NCBI GenBank assembly: GCA_963725185.1
Contig: CAVRXO010000006.1
Span: forward strand, 1,054,001 to 1,118,000
DNA: 64,000 bases
Source of the DNA: VAZQ01 sp963725185
GTDB lineage: Bacteria > Pseudomonadota > Alphaproteobacteria > Rhizobiales > Xanthobacteraceae
Direction: 5' to 3'
Notes under the pieces: generated by a model
What the model was told of the DNA's origin: nothing
What the model saw: the letters and a program-made list of their open reading frames with translations, nothing else
Database searches by the model: none
Program-made: the position numbers and the translations under genes
Shown here: positions 26,701-34,615 of the stretch, piece by piece
Numbering within the stretch: position 1 is the stretch's first letter
Layout: each line of letters starts with the position of its first letter

Positions 26701-27824
26701 ACTCCGCCGCCTTCGCCCCCGACGGGGCGCACGTCGTCACCGCCTCATACGACAAGACCGCACGCGTCTGGGAGGCCCCCACCGGCAAAGAGACCGCGGT
26801 TCTGCGGCGGCACGAAGACCAGGTGAATTCAGCCGCCTTCAGCCCCGACGGGTCGCGCATCGTCACCGCCTCGGACGACAGGACCGCGCGCGTCTGGGAC
26901 GTCGCGACCGGCAGGGAGACCGCGGCTCTGCGCGGGCACAAGTACAGCGTGATCTCGGCCGCCTTCAGTCCCGACGGAAAGCGCATCGTCACCGCCTCAT
27001 ACGACAATACGGCGCGCATCTGGGACGCCATGACCGCCAAGGAGATCGCGGTCCTGCGCGGGCACGAAAACTCGGTGAGGTCAGTCGCTTTCAGCCCCGA
27101 CGGGTCGCGCATCGTCACCGCCTCCGAGGACAAGACCGCGCGCATCTGGGACGCCACGACCGCCAAGGAGATCGGGATCCTGCGCGGGCACCAAGACTGG
27201 GTGAATGCAGCCGCCTTCAGCCCCGACGGGTCGCGCATCGTCACCGCGGGCGGAAGCGTGTTCGAAAAAGACCCGACCGCGCGCATCTGGGATGCCGGGA
27301 GCGGCAAGGAGATCGGGGTCCTGCGCGGGCATGCGGCCGCCGTGTGGTCGGCCTCCTTCAGCCCAGAGGGGGCGCGCATCGTCACGGCGTCAATCGACAA
27401 GACCGCGCGCGTCTGGGACGCTGCCACCGGGAACGAAGTCGCGGTGCTGCGCGGACACGATGGCGAGCTGCACTCGGCCACCTTCAGCCCCGCGGGAGCG
27501 CACATCGTCAGCGCGTCATTCGACACGACCGTGCGCGTGTGGGACGCGGCCAGCACGAAGGAGGTCGCGGTCCTGCGCGGCCACGAGAGCTCGGTGAGCT
27601 CCGCCGCCTTCAGCCCCGACGGCAAGCGTATCGTCTCCGCCTCAAGGGACACCAGCGCGCGGATCTGGGACATCCAATTCGTGACGATGTCGACCAAGGA
27701 TCTCCTGGTCGAAGCCTGCACGCGTCGGCTACGCGGCCTTTCCAAGCTCAGCCGGGACGACATGCGGCTTGCCGGCTATCCCGACCAAACACCCGAGATC
27801 GATGTCTGCGCCGGAATCGAGTGA
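23789..27824 (+). CDS. TIR - STAND NTPase - 14xWD40 protein (one frameshift)
   Basis: With the frame restored, about 1344 residues. Residues 1-135 form a TIR domain (MPAIFISHSSRDQ; putative catalytic Glu 78 in WCRIELSQA), a likely NAD+-cleaving or signalling module. An nSTAND-type NTPase follows: YFGRDDETRAV at 160-170, Walker A GASGSGKSS at 190-198 and Walker B VLLPVDQLEE near 278-287. A charged coiled coil spans about 590-670, then 14 WD40 repeats run from about residue 708. This matches bacterial NLR-like STAND sensors, in which propellers bind a target and an effector domain triggers cell death or NAD loss. An extra base near 26312 (ttgcgcc, fourth repeat) breaks the frame; as written, the first frame runs on to 28300. 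The gene stands alone, so this is a candidate single-gene defence system. Confidence 0.85.
25910..27680 (+). repeat. Array of 14 near-identical WD40-coding repeats (126-bp unit)
   Basis: The first two repeats begin at 25910 and 26036, exactly 126 bp (42 residues) apart, and the array continues to about 27680. Each reads roughly GH-E-x-x-V-x-SAAFSPDG-x-RIVTAS-x-DKTARIWDAATGKEIAVLR. Two repeats, the 6th and the 11th, carry an extra five residues (SGFVK and SVFEK) in the same place before the D-K/P-TARIW strand. Fourteen repeats would form two seven-bladed propellers. DNA and protein similarity between repeats is high, which suggests recent amplification or gene conversion. Confidence 0.85.
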
Positions 27825-27852
27825 AAACCGGCCCGTGCACAAATTGCCGACG

Positions 27853-28759
27853 TCAGCGGCTCGGCAATTTGGAGAAGAAATCCCAGATCATGACGGGCGA
27901 ATCCAGGTCCTCGCCTTCGAGCGGCATGGCGTGCCCGCCGTTCTGCACCGAATACAAGATGACCACGGGGGTGCCGTCTTTCACCCAGGTCATGCTCTCG
28001 ACCGAGGTCGGCCCGCCTTTATGCGGCAACGTCGCAGTCTGCGGCGGGGCCGTTACGCCCAACAGCTTTGCCCAATATTTCGCGGTGTCTTCGCTCGAGA
28101 GCACGTTGCCGAGCTTGGCGCCGCCCAAATTCACCATGCCGCCGCGAAAGGGATTGATCGGGTCGGCGGTGCCGTTGACGATCATCACGGGAATCGGCTT
28201 GTCGACTTGGCCGCAATCGAGATTTTCCTTCACCGGCACGCTGGCCGAGACCGCGGCGACGCCGGCGAAATCCTCGGGGTCTTCCAGCGCCAGGCGGTAG
28301 GCGAGCTGTGCGCCATTGGACCAGCCGGCGGCGAAGACGCGCTTCCTGTCGATCGCGTGCGCCGTGACCTCGATGGTTGAGAAGGCTTTTGATGAAACCG
28401 GCGTCGTCGATCTTCAGCCGCTTGGAGGAAAATGGCGAGCCGCCGCGGCAATCGTTCCAGGTGTTGTCGAACCCATCCGGATAGACGACCAGGAATCCGT
28501 ATTTGTCCGCCAGCTCGTCGAATTCGTAATTGGAATATTGGCGCATGCCCGCGGCATCGCCCCCCGAAGGATGCAGCACGAACAATAACGGTGCGCCGGG
28601 CTTCAAGGTCTTGGGAACATATTCGATGAAGGTTCGCTCGCGGCCTCCCACCGTACCGACGTGGTGCGTCGCTTCACCCATCGGCTCGGCGGCGACGGCG
28701 GTGGCAACGAGCGCCAACGCGGCGCCGATCGTCCAATGCGAGAGAGTGGTCTCAGCCAT
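27853..28759 (-). pseudogene. PHB-depolymerase / LpqC-like secreted esterase, frameshifted
   Basis: Poly(3-hydroxybutyrate) depolymerase-type esterase of the feruloyl-esterase/LpqC group. ATG 28759 gives a signal peptide (HWTIGAALALVATAVAA). Motifs are FVLHPSGGDAAGMRQYSNYE, VVYPDGFDNTWNDCRGG, the nucleophile elbow GWSNGA, and the late Asp- and His-containing stretches PIPVMIVNGTADPINP and QNGGHAMPLEG. The frame breaks at about 28384 (minus strand aac-c-atc-gag); removing one base restores IEVTAHAIDRKRVFAAGWS. It would hydrolyse polyesters or feruloyl esters outside the cytoplasm. It starts 17 bp after the stop of the neighbouring binding-protein-like gene on the same strand, so the two probably form an operon. 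Confidence 0.8.
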
Positions 28760-28776
28760 GATTTCGCGGCTCCGTT

Positions 28777-29802
28777 TCACGCGTGCCCACCCAGGGCAAC
28801 ATGCTGGGCGAGCACGGCGGGAGCGCCTTGTGGGTCGCGAAGCGGCTGGCCGATGGGTTTCCTGATCCCCGGCCAGAAGGCTTCCGCGATGCTCAGGGCG
28901 CGCGGCGTATAGCCCTGGGAGGCGGCATATTGCATGAATTTCTCCAGCGTATGCGCATTGGGGGCCAGGCCGTGCTGCCACGGATTCTTGCCGAAGCGCC
29001 GCTCTTCCTCCTCCAGCATCAACGCCGCCGTCGGAAACGACAGCCGCTTCGGATAATCGTATTCTCTGCGGCACACCGCGTCGGCGGCGGCGAACGCATC
29101 AACAAGCCTATCGACGATCCAGGGCTCCCGCTCAAGCAGTGCCTCGCGGACCACGACGGTGTGCGTGATCGGGAAGATGGCGGTCTCCGCGAAATATTGC
29201 TCGACGGCCGGCCGGCAGGGCTGAAAGAGCCGCCGAACCCGCGGGTCGCCCGCCCGGAAGGACTTCAGGACGTTGGGCGAAATCACCGCGTCCACATCGC
29301 CCCTGAGCAGCATTGCCTCTACGTTTTCGTTCGCGATCGTCACCCTGACATCGGCGGGGACTTGGAATCCCGCGCCCTCCGGCTCGGAGGTGAGCCAATG
29401 AATCTGGCTCGGCATCACGCCGTGGCGTTCCTGCAAGATGCCGCGCGCCCACAGGCCGACCGTCAGGCGATAGAGGTCCATGCCGACCCGCTTGCCGATC
29501 AGGTCGCGGGGCTCCTTGATCCCGGAATTTGCTCCGCAATAGATGTAGGGTTGAATGAACATCCGCAGCGGAAATATCGGCAGCGCATAGACCGGCTCGT
29601 TGCGGGATCGAGCCATGACATACCAGGACAGCGACATTTCGGCGACATCGAATTCTTCGTAGACCGGACGCAGACAGGCTTCTCCCGGCGCCGCCGCATG
29701 GAAGGCCGGCTTGATCCCCTCCAGCTTCACGCTGCCGTTCAGCAGCGGCCGGGTGCGGTGATAATCGGCGACGCTGAATTTCAGCTCCAGATCAGCGTTC
29801 AT
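28777..29802 (-). CDS. 4,5-dihydroxyphthalate-decarboxylase-like / SBP-fold protein
   Basis: A 341-residue protein with a periplasmic-binding-protein-type fold but no signal peptide. It opens with LELKFSVADYHRTRPLLNG and DVAEMSLSWYVMARSRNEPV, and later has PREPRDLIGKRVGM-like text (KEPRDLIGKRVGMD) and PLRDPQGAPAV. This matches proteins annotated as 4,5-dihydroxyphthalate decarboxylase or ABC-type substrate-binding proteins. The decarboxylase (an aromatic-ring catabolic enzyme) and the binding-protein group share the fold and cannot be separated by eye. It lies just upstream of a secreted esterase on the same strand, consistent with breakdown of an aromatic ester. Start ATG 29802. Confidence 0.72.
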   Translation of the reverse strand: MNADLELKFSVADYHRTRPLLNGSVKLEGIKPAFHAAAPGEACLRPVYEEFDVAEMSLSWYVMARSRNEPVYALPIFPLRMFIQPYIYCGANSGIKEPRDLIGKRVGMDLYRLTVGLWARGILQERHGVMPSQIHWLTSEPEGAGFQVPADVRVTIANENVEAMLLRGDVDAVISPNVLKSFRAGDPRVRRLFQPCRPAVEQYFAETAIFPITHTVVVREALLEREPWIVDRLVDAFAAADAVCRREYDYPKRLSFPTAALMLEEEERRFGKNPWQHGLAPNAHTLEKFMQYAASQGYTPRALSIAEAFWPGIRKPIGQPLRDPQGAPAVLAQHVALGGHA

Positions 29803-30082
29803 CTAAGTCCAGTCCTTCGCTAGGGCCACGGATCAGGGCCTGCCGGCGCCGAGCTTATATCAGGGGTCGACCGATTACATCCGGTTCGACCGCATTGGCG
29901 CGTGCGGCCGCCAGCCGGGCGGTGCTGACCGCATCCGCCGACCGTCTGCCAACCCGCCATTGCGGGCATCATGCCGTGCTGCGGGGTGCCGCCGCTGCGG
30001 GCCGACAGCAGACCCTTGACGGACGCAAGAACCATCCCTCTCGGCCGGCCGTCCGCCCCAGCACCCGCTTGGGGTCACCCGA

Positions 30083-30346
30083 TCAATCAGCGGCCGCCAT
30101 GCCCAACCGGACTTCGCTGATTGCCTGATCGACAAAGCCCATCGCAGCTATGCGATGCCCGCCCTTGTTGGCGGCGGCATTCGTCAGCGAGCGCTTGGCC
30201 GAGATCAGCGACGTCAAGGCCGACTGCATCAGAGGCTGATTGGCGCCAACTTGCGCGGTGGCGCCCGTCGATTCAAACATCGTCGTCCCCGCGACCGCGA
30301 GGCCAACGCCCAGAATGAACGCCACGATTGTCTGCCGTTGAACCAT
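30083..30346 (-). CDS. Small secreted protein, KGGHR-motif family
   Basis: An 87-residue protein starting MVQRQTIVAFILGVGLAVAG, a signal peptide or anchor, followed by a helical region with SALTSLISAKRSLTNAAANKGGHR and a closing VDQAISEVRLGM. Small Rhizobiales and Bradyrhizobium proteins with an A-x-x-x-L...KGGHR...A-I-x-E-V pattern are numerous and of unknown function, possibly envelope or stress related. The ATG at 30346 is preferred over the upstream one because the signal begins there. It stands alone between non-coding stretches. Confidence 0.6.
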   Translation of the reverse strand: MVQRQTIVAFILGVGLAVAGTTMFESTGATAQVGANQPLMQSALTSLISAKRSLTNAAANKGGHRIAAMGFVDQAISEVRLGMAAAD

Positions 30347-30644
30347 GGTGAAGTCCCTCCCCAAAAAAGCTGGATGATCGATCCGGTCATTCATCATCCC
30401 CGACGTGCCAAGTCGATTGACCGAGGCCTCTTATTCTAAATCGGAACCTGCAATTGTGCGAGCTGAAAATGTGGATTTATTATATCGTGGGCCGCAGGCT
30501 TTAACCGGCCCGAAACCCGCGGGTTGCCTCTCGGACGTCAGGTCGAGGGAGCCGATACTTCTGAGACGGTGTCGCCCATTCACACCCAACTCACGCGCTG
30601 CAGAAAACGACGCAGGCGAAGACTTGAGATGAGGATGCTCGATC

Positions 30645-31151
30645 ATGGCGATGGCGCCTTATTATGAGCAAGCGCAACTTCTAAATGCCGCGATTCGAAA
30701 AGCCGCGCCTATCCTGCGAGCACCGATTGATCGTGTCGAGGTTGCCCCGGGCAAGGTTCTATTTTGGGCCCGACGCAGATTCTGGCTTGGCACCAAAAAG
30801 CTCGCGATCTCCGTCCAATACGTCGCCAATCCGAGCCCAATGCCCGGCGCCTCTCCGACCCTGTTGTTGGACGGCGATGAGCCTGCCGAGTTTGATGGCC
30901 TGCGGGCCGGCCATGCGAAGCTCCCGCCCTGGCGCGAGCGGGAAGAGCTTATCGATGCCGCCATTTCCAAAGCCACCACGACCCTGCAAGCACCGATTGA
31001 CCGTATCGAGGTGACTCCAGATAGCGTTCTACTTGGAGCCGGATCCAAGGAGGTCGCAATCTCCTACCAATTCGTCGCCAATCCCAGCGGGCTGAAGCCG
31101 CGGGGGTTCCTGCTCGACGGCCAAGACTACTGGGAATGTTTCGAGCCTTGA
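30645..31151 (+). CDS. Hypothetical protein made of two duplicated halves
   Basis: A 168-residue soluble protein containing an internal duplication. Residues 9-77 and 95-163 align: LNAAIRKAAPILRAPIDRVEV versus IDAAISKATTTLQAPIDRIEV, then AISVQYVANPSPMPGASP versus AISYQFVANPSGLKPRGF, and LLLDGDE versus FLLDGQD. Each half predicts a helix followed by beta strands. No known family is recognised and there is no signal peptide or membrane segment. ATG 30645 (ATG GCG ATG GCG) is chosen; a second ATG follows two codons on. The nearest neighbours, a small secreted protein and the Tad-like genes, give no functional hint. Confidence 0.6.
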   Translation: MAMAPYYEQAQLLNAAIRKAAPILRAPIDRVEVAPGKVLFWARRRFWLGTKKLAISVQYVANPSPMPGASPTLLLDGDEPAEFDGLRAGHAKLPPWREREELIDAAISKATTTLQAPIDRIEVTPDSVLLGAGSKEVAISYQFVANPSGLKPRGFLLDGQDYWECFEP

Positions 31152-31379
31152 TTGGCGATTTCGCCTGCTTGATCCCGGACTGCGATGGGCCACCGCACTA
31201 TGCCGTGCTGAAGAGTAGGCGCCTGATGCCGAAATCCTTAAGAGACCGTTAAGCCTTTGGACAGCGATTTTGGCCCTAGCTTAAGGCAATCGAAAAAGTT
31301 TTCATCAAACATTCGGCGCATGTCTCCACGCAATGAATTTAAATGCCGACATATCGGCGGTGGACCGGGACGCGCGCCG

Positions 31380-31922
31380 ATGACGACATATCTCCAGCGC
31401 TTCGCGACAAGCATTTCTCGCTTCTGCCGAGCGCGGCGTGGCGCCACGGCCGTCGAATTCGCGCTGATCGCCCCCGCCTTCTTGGCGACGCTGATTGCCG
31501 TGCTCGAAGTGACCATTTTCCTGTTCGCGCAGCAGGCCCTGCAAACCGCGGCCGTCGAAGCAGGTCGTCTCTTCATGACCGGACAAGCACAGAATAGCGG
31601 GATGACCCAAAGTCAATTCGTAAATGCCGCCTGTCCGAATATTCAAGCGTTGTTCAATTGCAATTCTTTGATGGTGGATGTACAAAGCTATTCCGCGTTT
31701 AGCGCCGCCAATGCATCAGCCCCGACGTTGACTTACGGCACCCAAGGCCAGGTCACCAACAACTGGTCGTTCAATCCCGGCAGCCCAGGTGACGTCGTCG
31801 TCGTTCGCCTTATTTATCAGTGGCCGGTGGTTGGCGGCCCCTTGGGCTTTGCTCTATCAAATCTCGCAAACGGAAGTGCGGAGATGATGGGGGTTACCGC
31901 GTTTCGGGTAGAGCCCTATTGA
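31380..31922 (+). CDS. TadE-like pilus assembly protein
   Basis: A 180-residue protein with the TadE/TadG-like N-terminal signature. A short basic stretch (RFCRARRGATAVEFALIAP) carries the prepilin-like G-A-T-A-V-E-F-A motif, followed by a hydrophobic helix. The rest (AFSAANASAPTLTYGTQ) is extracellular. TadE-like minor pilins take part in Flp/Tad pilus biogenesis and are processed by TadV-type peptidases. Start ATG 31380 gives the typical N-terminus. The next tadE/G-like gene begins three bases after its stop, so the pair is co-transcribed. Core Tad genes (tadA, B, C, rcpA) are not in the window. Confidence 0.82.
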   Translation: MTTYLQRFATSISRFCRARRGATAVEFALIAPAFLATLIAVLEVTIFLFAQQALQTAAVEAGRLFMTGQAQNSGMTQSQFVNAACPNIQALFNCNSLMVDVQSYSAFSAANASAPTLTYGTQGQVTNNWSFNPGSPGDVVVVRLIYQWPVVGGPLGFALSNLANGSAEMMGVTAFRVEPY

Positions 31923-31924
31923 TC

Positions 31925-32467
31925 ATGCCGAGCCCGCCAAGCATCTATGGCCGCTTTGTTGCATCGACACGCGGCGTTGCCGCGATCGAATTCGCCGCGA
32001 TCCTGCCGGTTCTCCTGCTCCTGCTGCTGGGATCGTTCGACGCGGGCAGAATAATCGCCATTTATACCAAGGTGCGGGCGGCCACATCCACGGTGGACAA
32101 CGTTACCAACCAATACAAGACGATACATGATTCCGACATGCAGCAGATATTGGGGGCAACCTCAGTGGTGCTGTCACCATATCCAAGCTCACCGATCATC
32201 GTCGTGGTGTCGCAAATAGCGATAAATGCGGCGGGCCGGGCCACGGTGAGCTGGAGCGATACGCTCAACGGGACGGCTCGTTCGGTCGGGTCCTCGGTCA
32301 CCCCTCCGACGGGCCTGGCGACCCCCAATAGCACCCTCATCTTTGGTGAGGTCAGCTATACGTATACGCCGCTGTTCGGTTATTTCCTGACCGGTCCGAT
32401 CACTCTTTCGGACAATCTGTACGTCACGCCGCGCAGCACCGCTTCGATTACGCGAGTCTCGCCCTAA
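31925..32467 (+). CDS. TadE/TadG-like pilus assembly protein
   Basis: A 180-residue protein with the same N-terminal plan as its neighbour: STRGVAAIEFAAILPVLLLL, a hydrophobic helix with the invariant Glu, then a periplasmic region ending SITRVSP. It starts three bases after the preceding tadE-like stop. The two are probably paralogous minor pilins or pseudopilins. A perfect 27-bp-stem hairpin lies about 95 bp after the stop, in front of the converging vWA tadG-like gene. The start ATG 31925 (MPSPPSIYGRF) is well placed for this class. Confidence 0.8.
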   Translation: MPSPPSIYGRFVASTRGVAAIEFAAILPVLLLLLLGSFDAGRIIAIYTKVRAATSTVDNVTNQYKTIHDSDMQQILGATSVVLSPYPSSPIIVVVSQIAINAAGRATVSWSDTLNGTARSVGSSVTPPTGLATPNSTLIFGEVSYTYTPLFGYFLTGPITLSDNLYVTPRSTASITRVSP

Positions 32468-32561
32468 GGCGGCGTGCCCGAGCGCGCTCGAAGCAGCAAG
32501 CCGTCCCAGCTCAGTCGTGTGCTTCAATTGACGTGAAGGGGTCGCACGAGCTCTGTGTCCC

Positions 32562-32633
32562 TAGGGGCGGGCCTTGTGCCCGCCCGCCGGGCCGCGTCCG
32601 CAGAGAGGCGGGCGGGCACAAGGCCCGCCCCTA
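32562..32633. terminator. Perfect 27-bp inverted repeat between convergent genes
   Basis: The arms 32562-32588 and 32607-32633 are exact inverted copies (taggggcgggccttgtgccc and on), separated by an 18-base loop. It lies between the converging tadE/G-like and tadG-like genes. It resembles extragenic palindromes seen in alphaproteobacteria and could act as a bidirectional terminator, but it lacks a T-run. Confidence 0.65.
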
Positions 32634-32669
32634 CGAAATCGATGCATTCCCCTTGGTTGAAACGCTCGG

Positions 32670-34145
32670 CTAGTTTGAAATATGGGCAGTGCTGACGGCC
32701 TGATCGAACATCTTGATCAGGGCATTTGTGATGTCCGCAGGCGTATTCGCCGTGTAGAAGAAGGTGGGCGAGGCACAAGCCTGAAGATCGGCCGAAATAT
32801 TGGGAATGATGGCGTTGACCGCGTAGTCCTCGCCGTTGGCAAAGCTGGTCGGGTGCTGGACGGTTTGATATGGAATGTAAAGGATCGCAATCGTTATCCC
32901 ACGGTTCTTGAGCGGCGTGCAGAGCGAGGTATCGAGCAGGGTCGCCTGATTGCTTCCCGCCCAGCTGCCGCTCCATTGAGTTTGCGAGTCCTGAGCCCCA
33001 TCAGTGACGAGAAACACATAGGGCAGCGTATTGAATTGACTGCTTCCGTCTCCAACAGACGTAATTAGAGTGTTGATCGAGGGAAAGGCGTTCTCAAAGT
33101 GCGTGCCGCCGGACCCCAAGGACGAGTTGTTGCCCGTATCCAGCAAGGTCGCCAGTTGCGCAGCCGCATAATTGATCGTGCTTGAGTTGCTGGCTGATCC
33201 GGCGAGACTGGTGGTCAGGGAAAAATAGGAATACAGATGCTGGATGAATGGATAAAGCCCCACCCGAAATTGATTCGTCACCTCCTCACTGGTGTTCGCG
33301 GTTTGCAGCAGCTGTTGCACCGCATAGCCGACGGCGTCGGCGCGCAGCTGGATGCAGGCGCTGGTCCCGGCGGACGGGCAGGAGGTAACGGGCGTGTTGC
33401 TGGAATTTCCGGCCGTGCGGGATAGGGTAAATCCAAGGCAGTATCCATTCGTGTTGTATTTCTGCTCTGAATTGGCACAAGCCCCCTGCGCGGCAAAATG
33501 GCAGGCGAAAGTGCATCCATTTGGATAGAGGGTGTAATTGTCGGGATTGATGGCCGCCAATCGGGTCTGCTCGCCGTCCGTTGACGGAAATCCCATGGAG
33601 CCGGAGACGTCGAGCATCAGGTAGAAATCTATGTAGGCGGGCATGGTCTGGGTCGCCGTCGACGTGCCCGCTAGGGCGAGCGTTCTGTCACCGATGACCT
33701 GCAGGAAAAAAGTGGGGACTTGAGCGGTAAACGCCAGGGTCGAGGTGATCTTTCTTCCGCTCTTGGTAACGGTCGCCGTTGAGGTCAGACCCGAATAGCC
33801 GGCGCTGGTGGTCAGATTTGCGTTGAAGAAATTGACGGTCTGGACTGATCCGCCGCTGACGCTTCCATCGCCCGACATGTTCTTGGCGGTGGTATTGACC
33901 GGCGAGTTGATGGAAACGGCTGCCAGCGTCGCCGCATCAGCAGCCGCCTGCAGCTTTGTGCGGATCATGGTCGCCATCGAATAGTCGATGGCACAGCCTA
34001 CGGCGGTGATTATCGGAAGGGCTGCAACTGCGAAGATGATCGCTACGTTGCCGCGGGTATTGAATTGGAATCCGGAGATCCGCGTCCGCATCCATGGCAA
34101 TAGATGGCTAAATCGAGCGAACAGCTTTTTGCGCGCGTGTTTCAC
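32670..34145 (-). CDS. TadG-like protein with von Willebrand A domain
   Basis: A 491-residue protein. GTG 34145 follows AAGGAA and begins VKHARKKLFARF. A TadE/G-type segment RGNVAIIFAVAALPIITAV provides a membrane anchor, and DYSMATMIRTKLQAAADAATLAA follows. From about residue 170 a vWA domain begins, with MIDAS motif FYLMLDVSGSMGFPS (D-x-S-x-S). TadG-like vWA proteins are minor components of Flp/Tad pili or adhesins. It converges with the two tadE-like genes at 31.4-32.5 kb. Two CxxxC-type cysteine clusters (NGCTFACHF, GACANSEQK) suggest disulphides in the extracellular part. Confidence 0.83.
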   Translation of the reverse strand: MKHARKKLFARFSHLLPWMRTRISGFQFNTRGNVAIIFAVAALPIITAVGCAIDYSMATMIRTKLQAAADAATLAAVSINSPVNTTAKNMSGDGSVSGGSVQTVNFFNANLTTSAGYSGLTSTATVTKSGRKITSTLAFTAQVPTFFLQVIGDRTLALAGTSTATQTMPAYIDFYLMLDVSGSMGFPSTDGEQTRLAAINPDNYTLYPNGCTFACHFAAQGACANSEQKYNTNGYCLGFTLSRTAGNSSNTPVTSCPSAGTSACIQLRADAVGYAVQQLLQTANTSEEVTNQFRVGLYPFIQHLYSYFSLTTSLAGSASNSSTINYAAAQLATLLDTGNNSSLGSGGTHFENAFPSINTLITSVGDGSSQFNTLPYVFLVTDGAQDSQTQWSGSWAGSNQATLLDTSLCTPLKNRGITIAILYIPYQTVQHPTSFANGEDYAVNAIIPNISADLQACASPTFFYTANTPADITNALIKMFDQAVSTAHISN

Positions 34146-34615
34146 CGACGAATTTCCTTGTGGTCGAGGACCGTTCTGACAACTGACATGGAGAGTTGGG
34201 CACGGATGTCGGTCCGGCATTATTGAACGATAAGGGCCGGTGTCTTGAGGGTCATTGCGGCTGGCCGACGGCGGTTCGCCACGACGCCCCTGCCGGCATG
34301 ATGCTGGGTGTAGAGGCCGCGGATGTCCCGGCGGCATTCCGCCTGCAAAGGCGATTGACAGGCCTCGCGTAAGACATCGCTTGCGCCGAAAAGTTGCGTA
34401 AAGAGCGAACGTGTACCAAAACTCTTAATGATAATTTAAAGGCATCGCGCCTTCGGTGCCGCTTCGAGAGGCGGTGCGTCGCCGCACGGGATGGACTTGC
34501 GAGCCGTCGAGCCTACGCGGATTGCCTGCGCTTCGACCCATCCCGGCCTTGCGGGTCCGTCTCGGAATGCTGCAATGGAGTCAGAACCAGTTTCAGGACT
34601 GTCGCCGGCAAACCG
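34146..34615. other. Non-coding stretch before tadG-like gene
   Basis: A 470-bp stretch between the tadG-like start and the cytochrome stop. It must contain the tadG-like promoter. An AT-rich patch (cttaatgataatttaaagg) near 34425-34443 stands out in otherwise GC-rich DNA. Frames here are shadow-type and no gene or RNA was recognised. Confidence 0.35.

Noticed and set aside
25910..27680. Tandem repeats as a CRISPR array
   Set aside because: Units are 126 bp, in frame, and encode WD40 blades. There are no short palindromic repeats with unique spacers and no cas genes.
29820..30082. Short antisense ORFs of 60-90 codons in this gap
   Set aside because: Translations have no motifs and no plausible ribosome site; the stretch is probably the promoter of the minus-strand gene at 29802.
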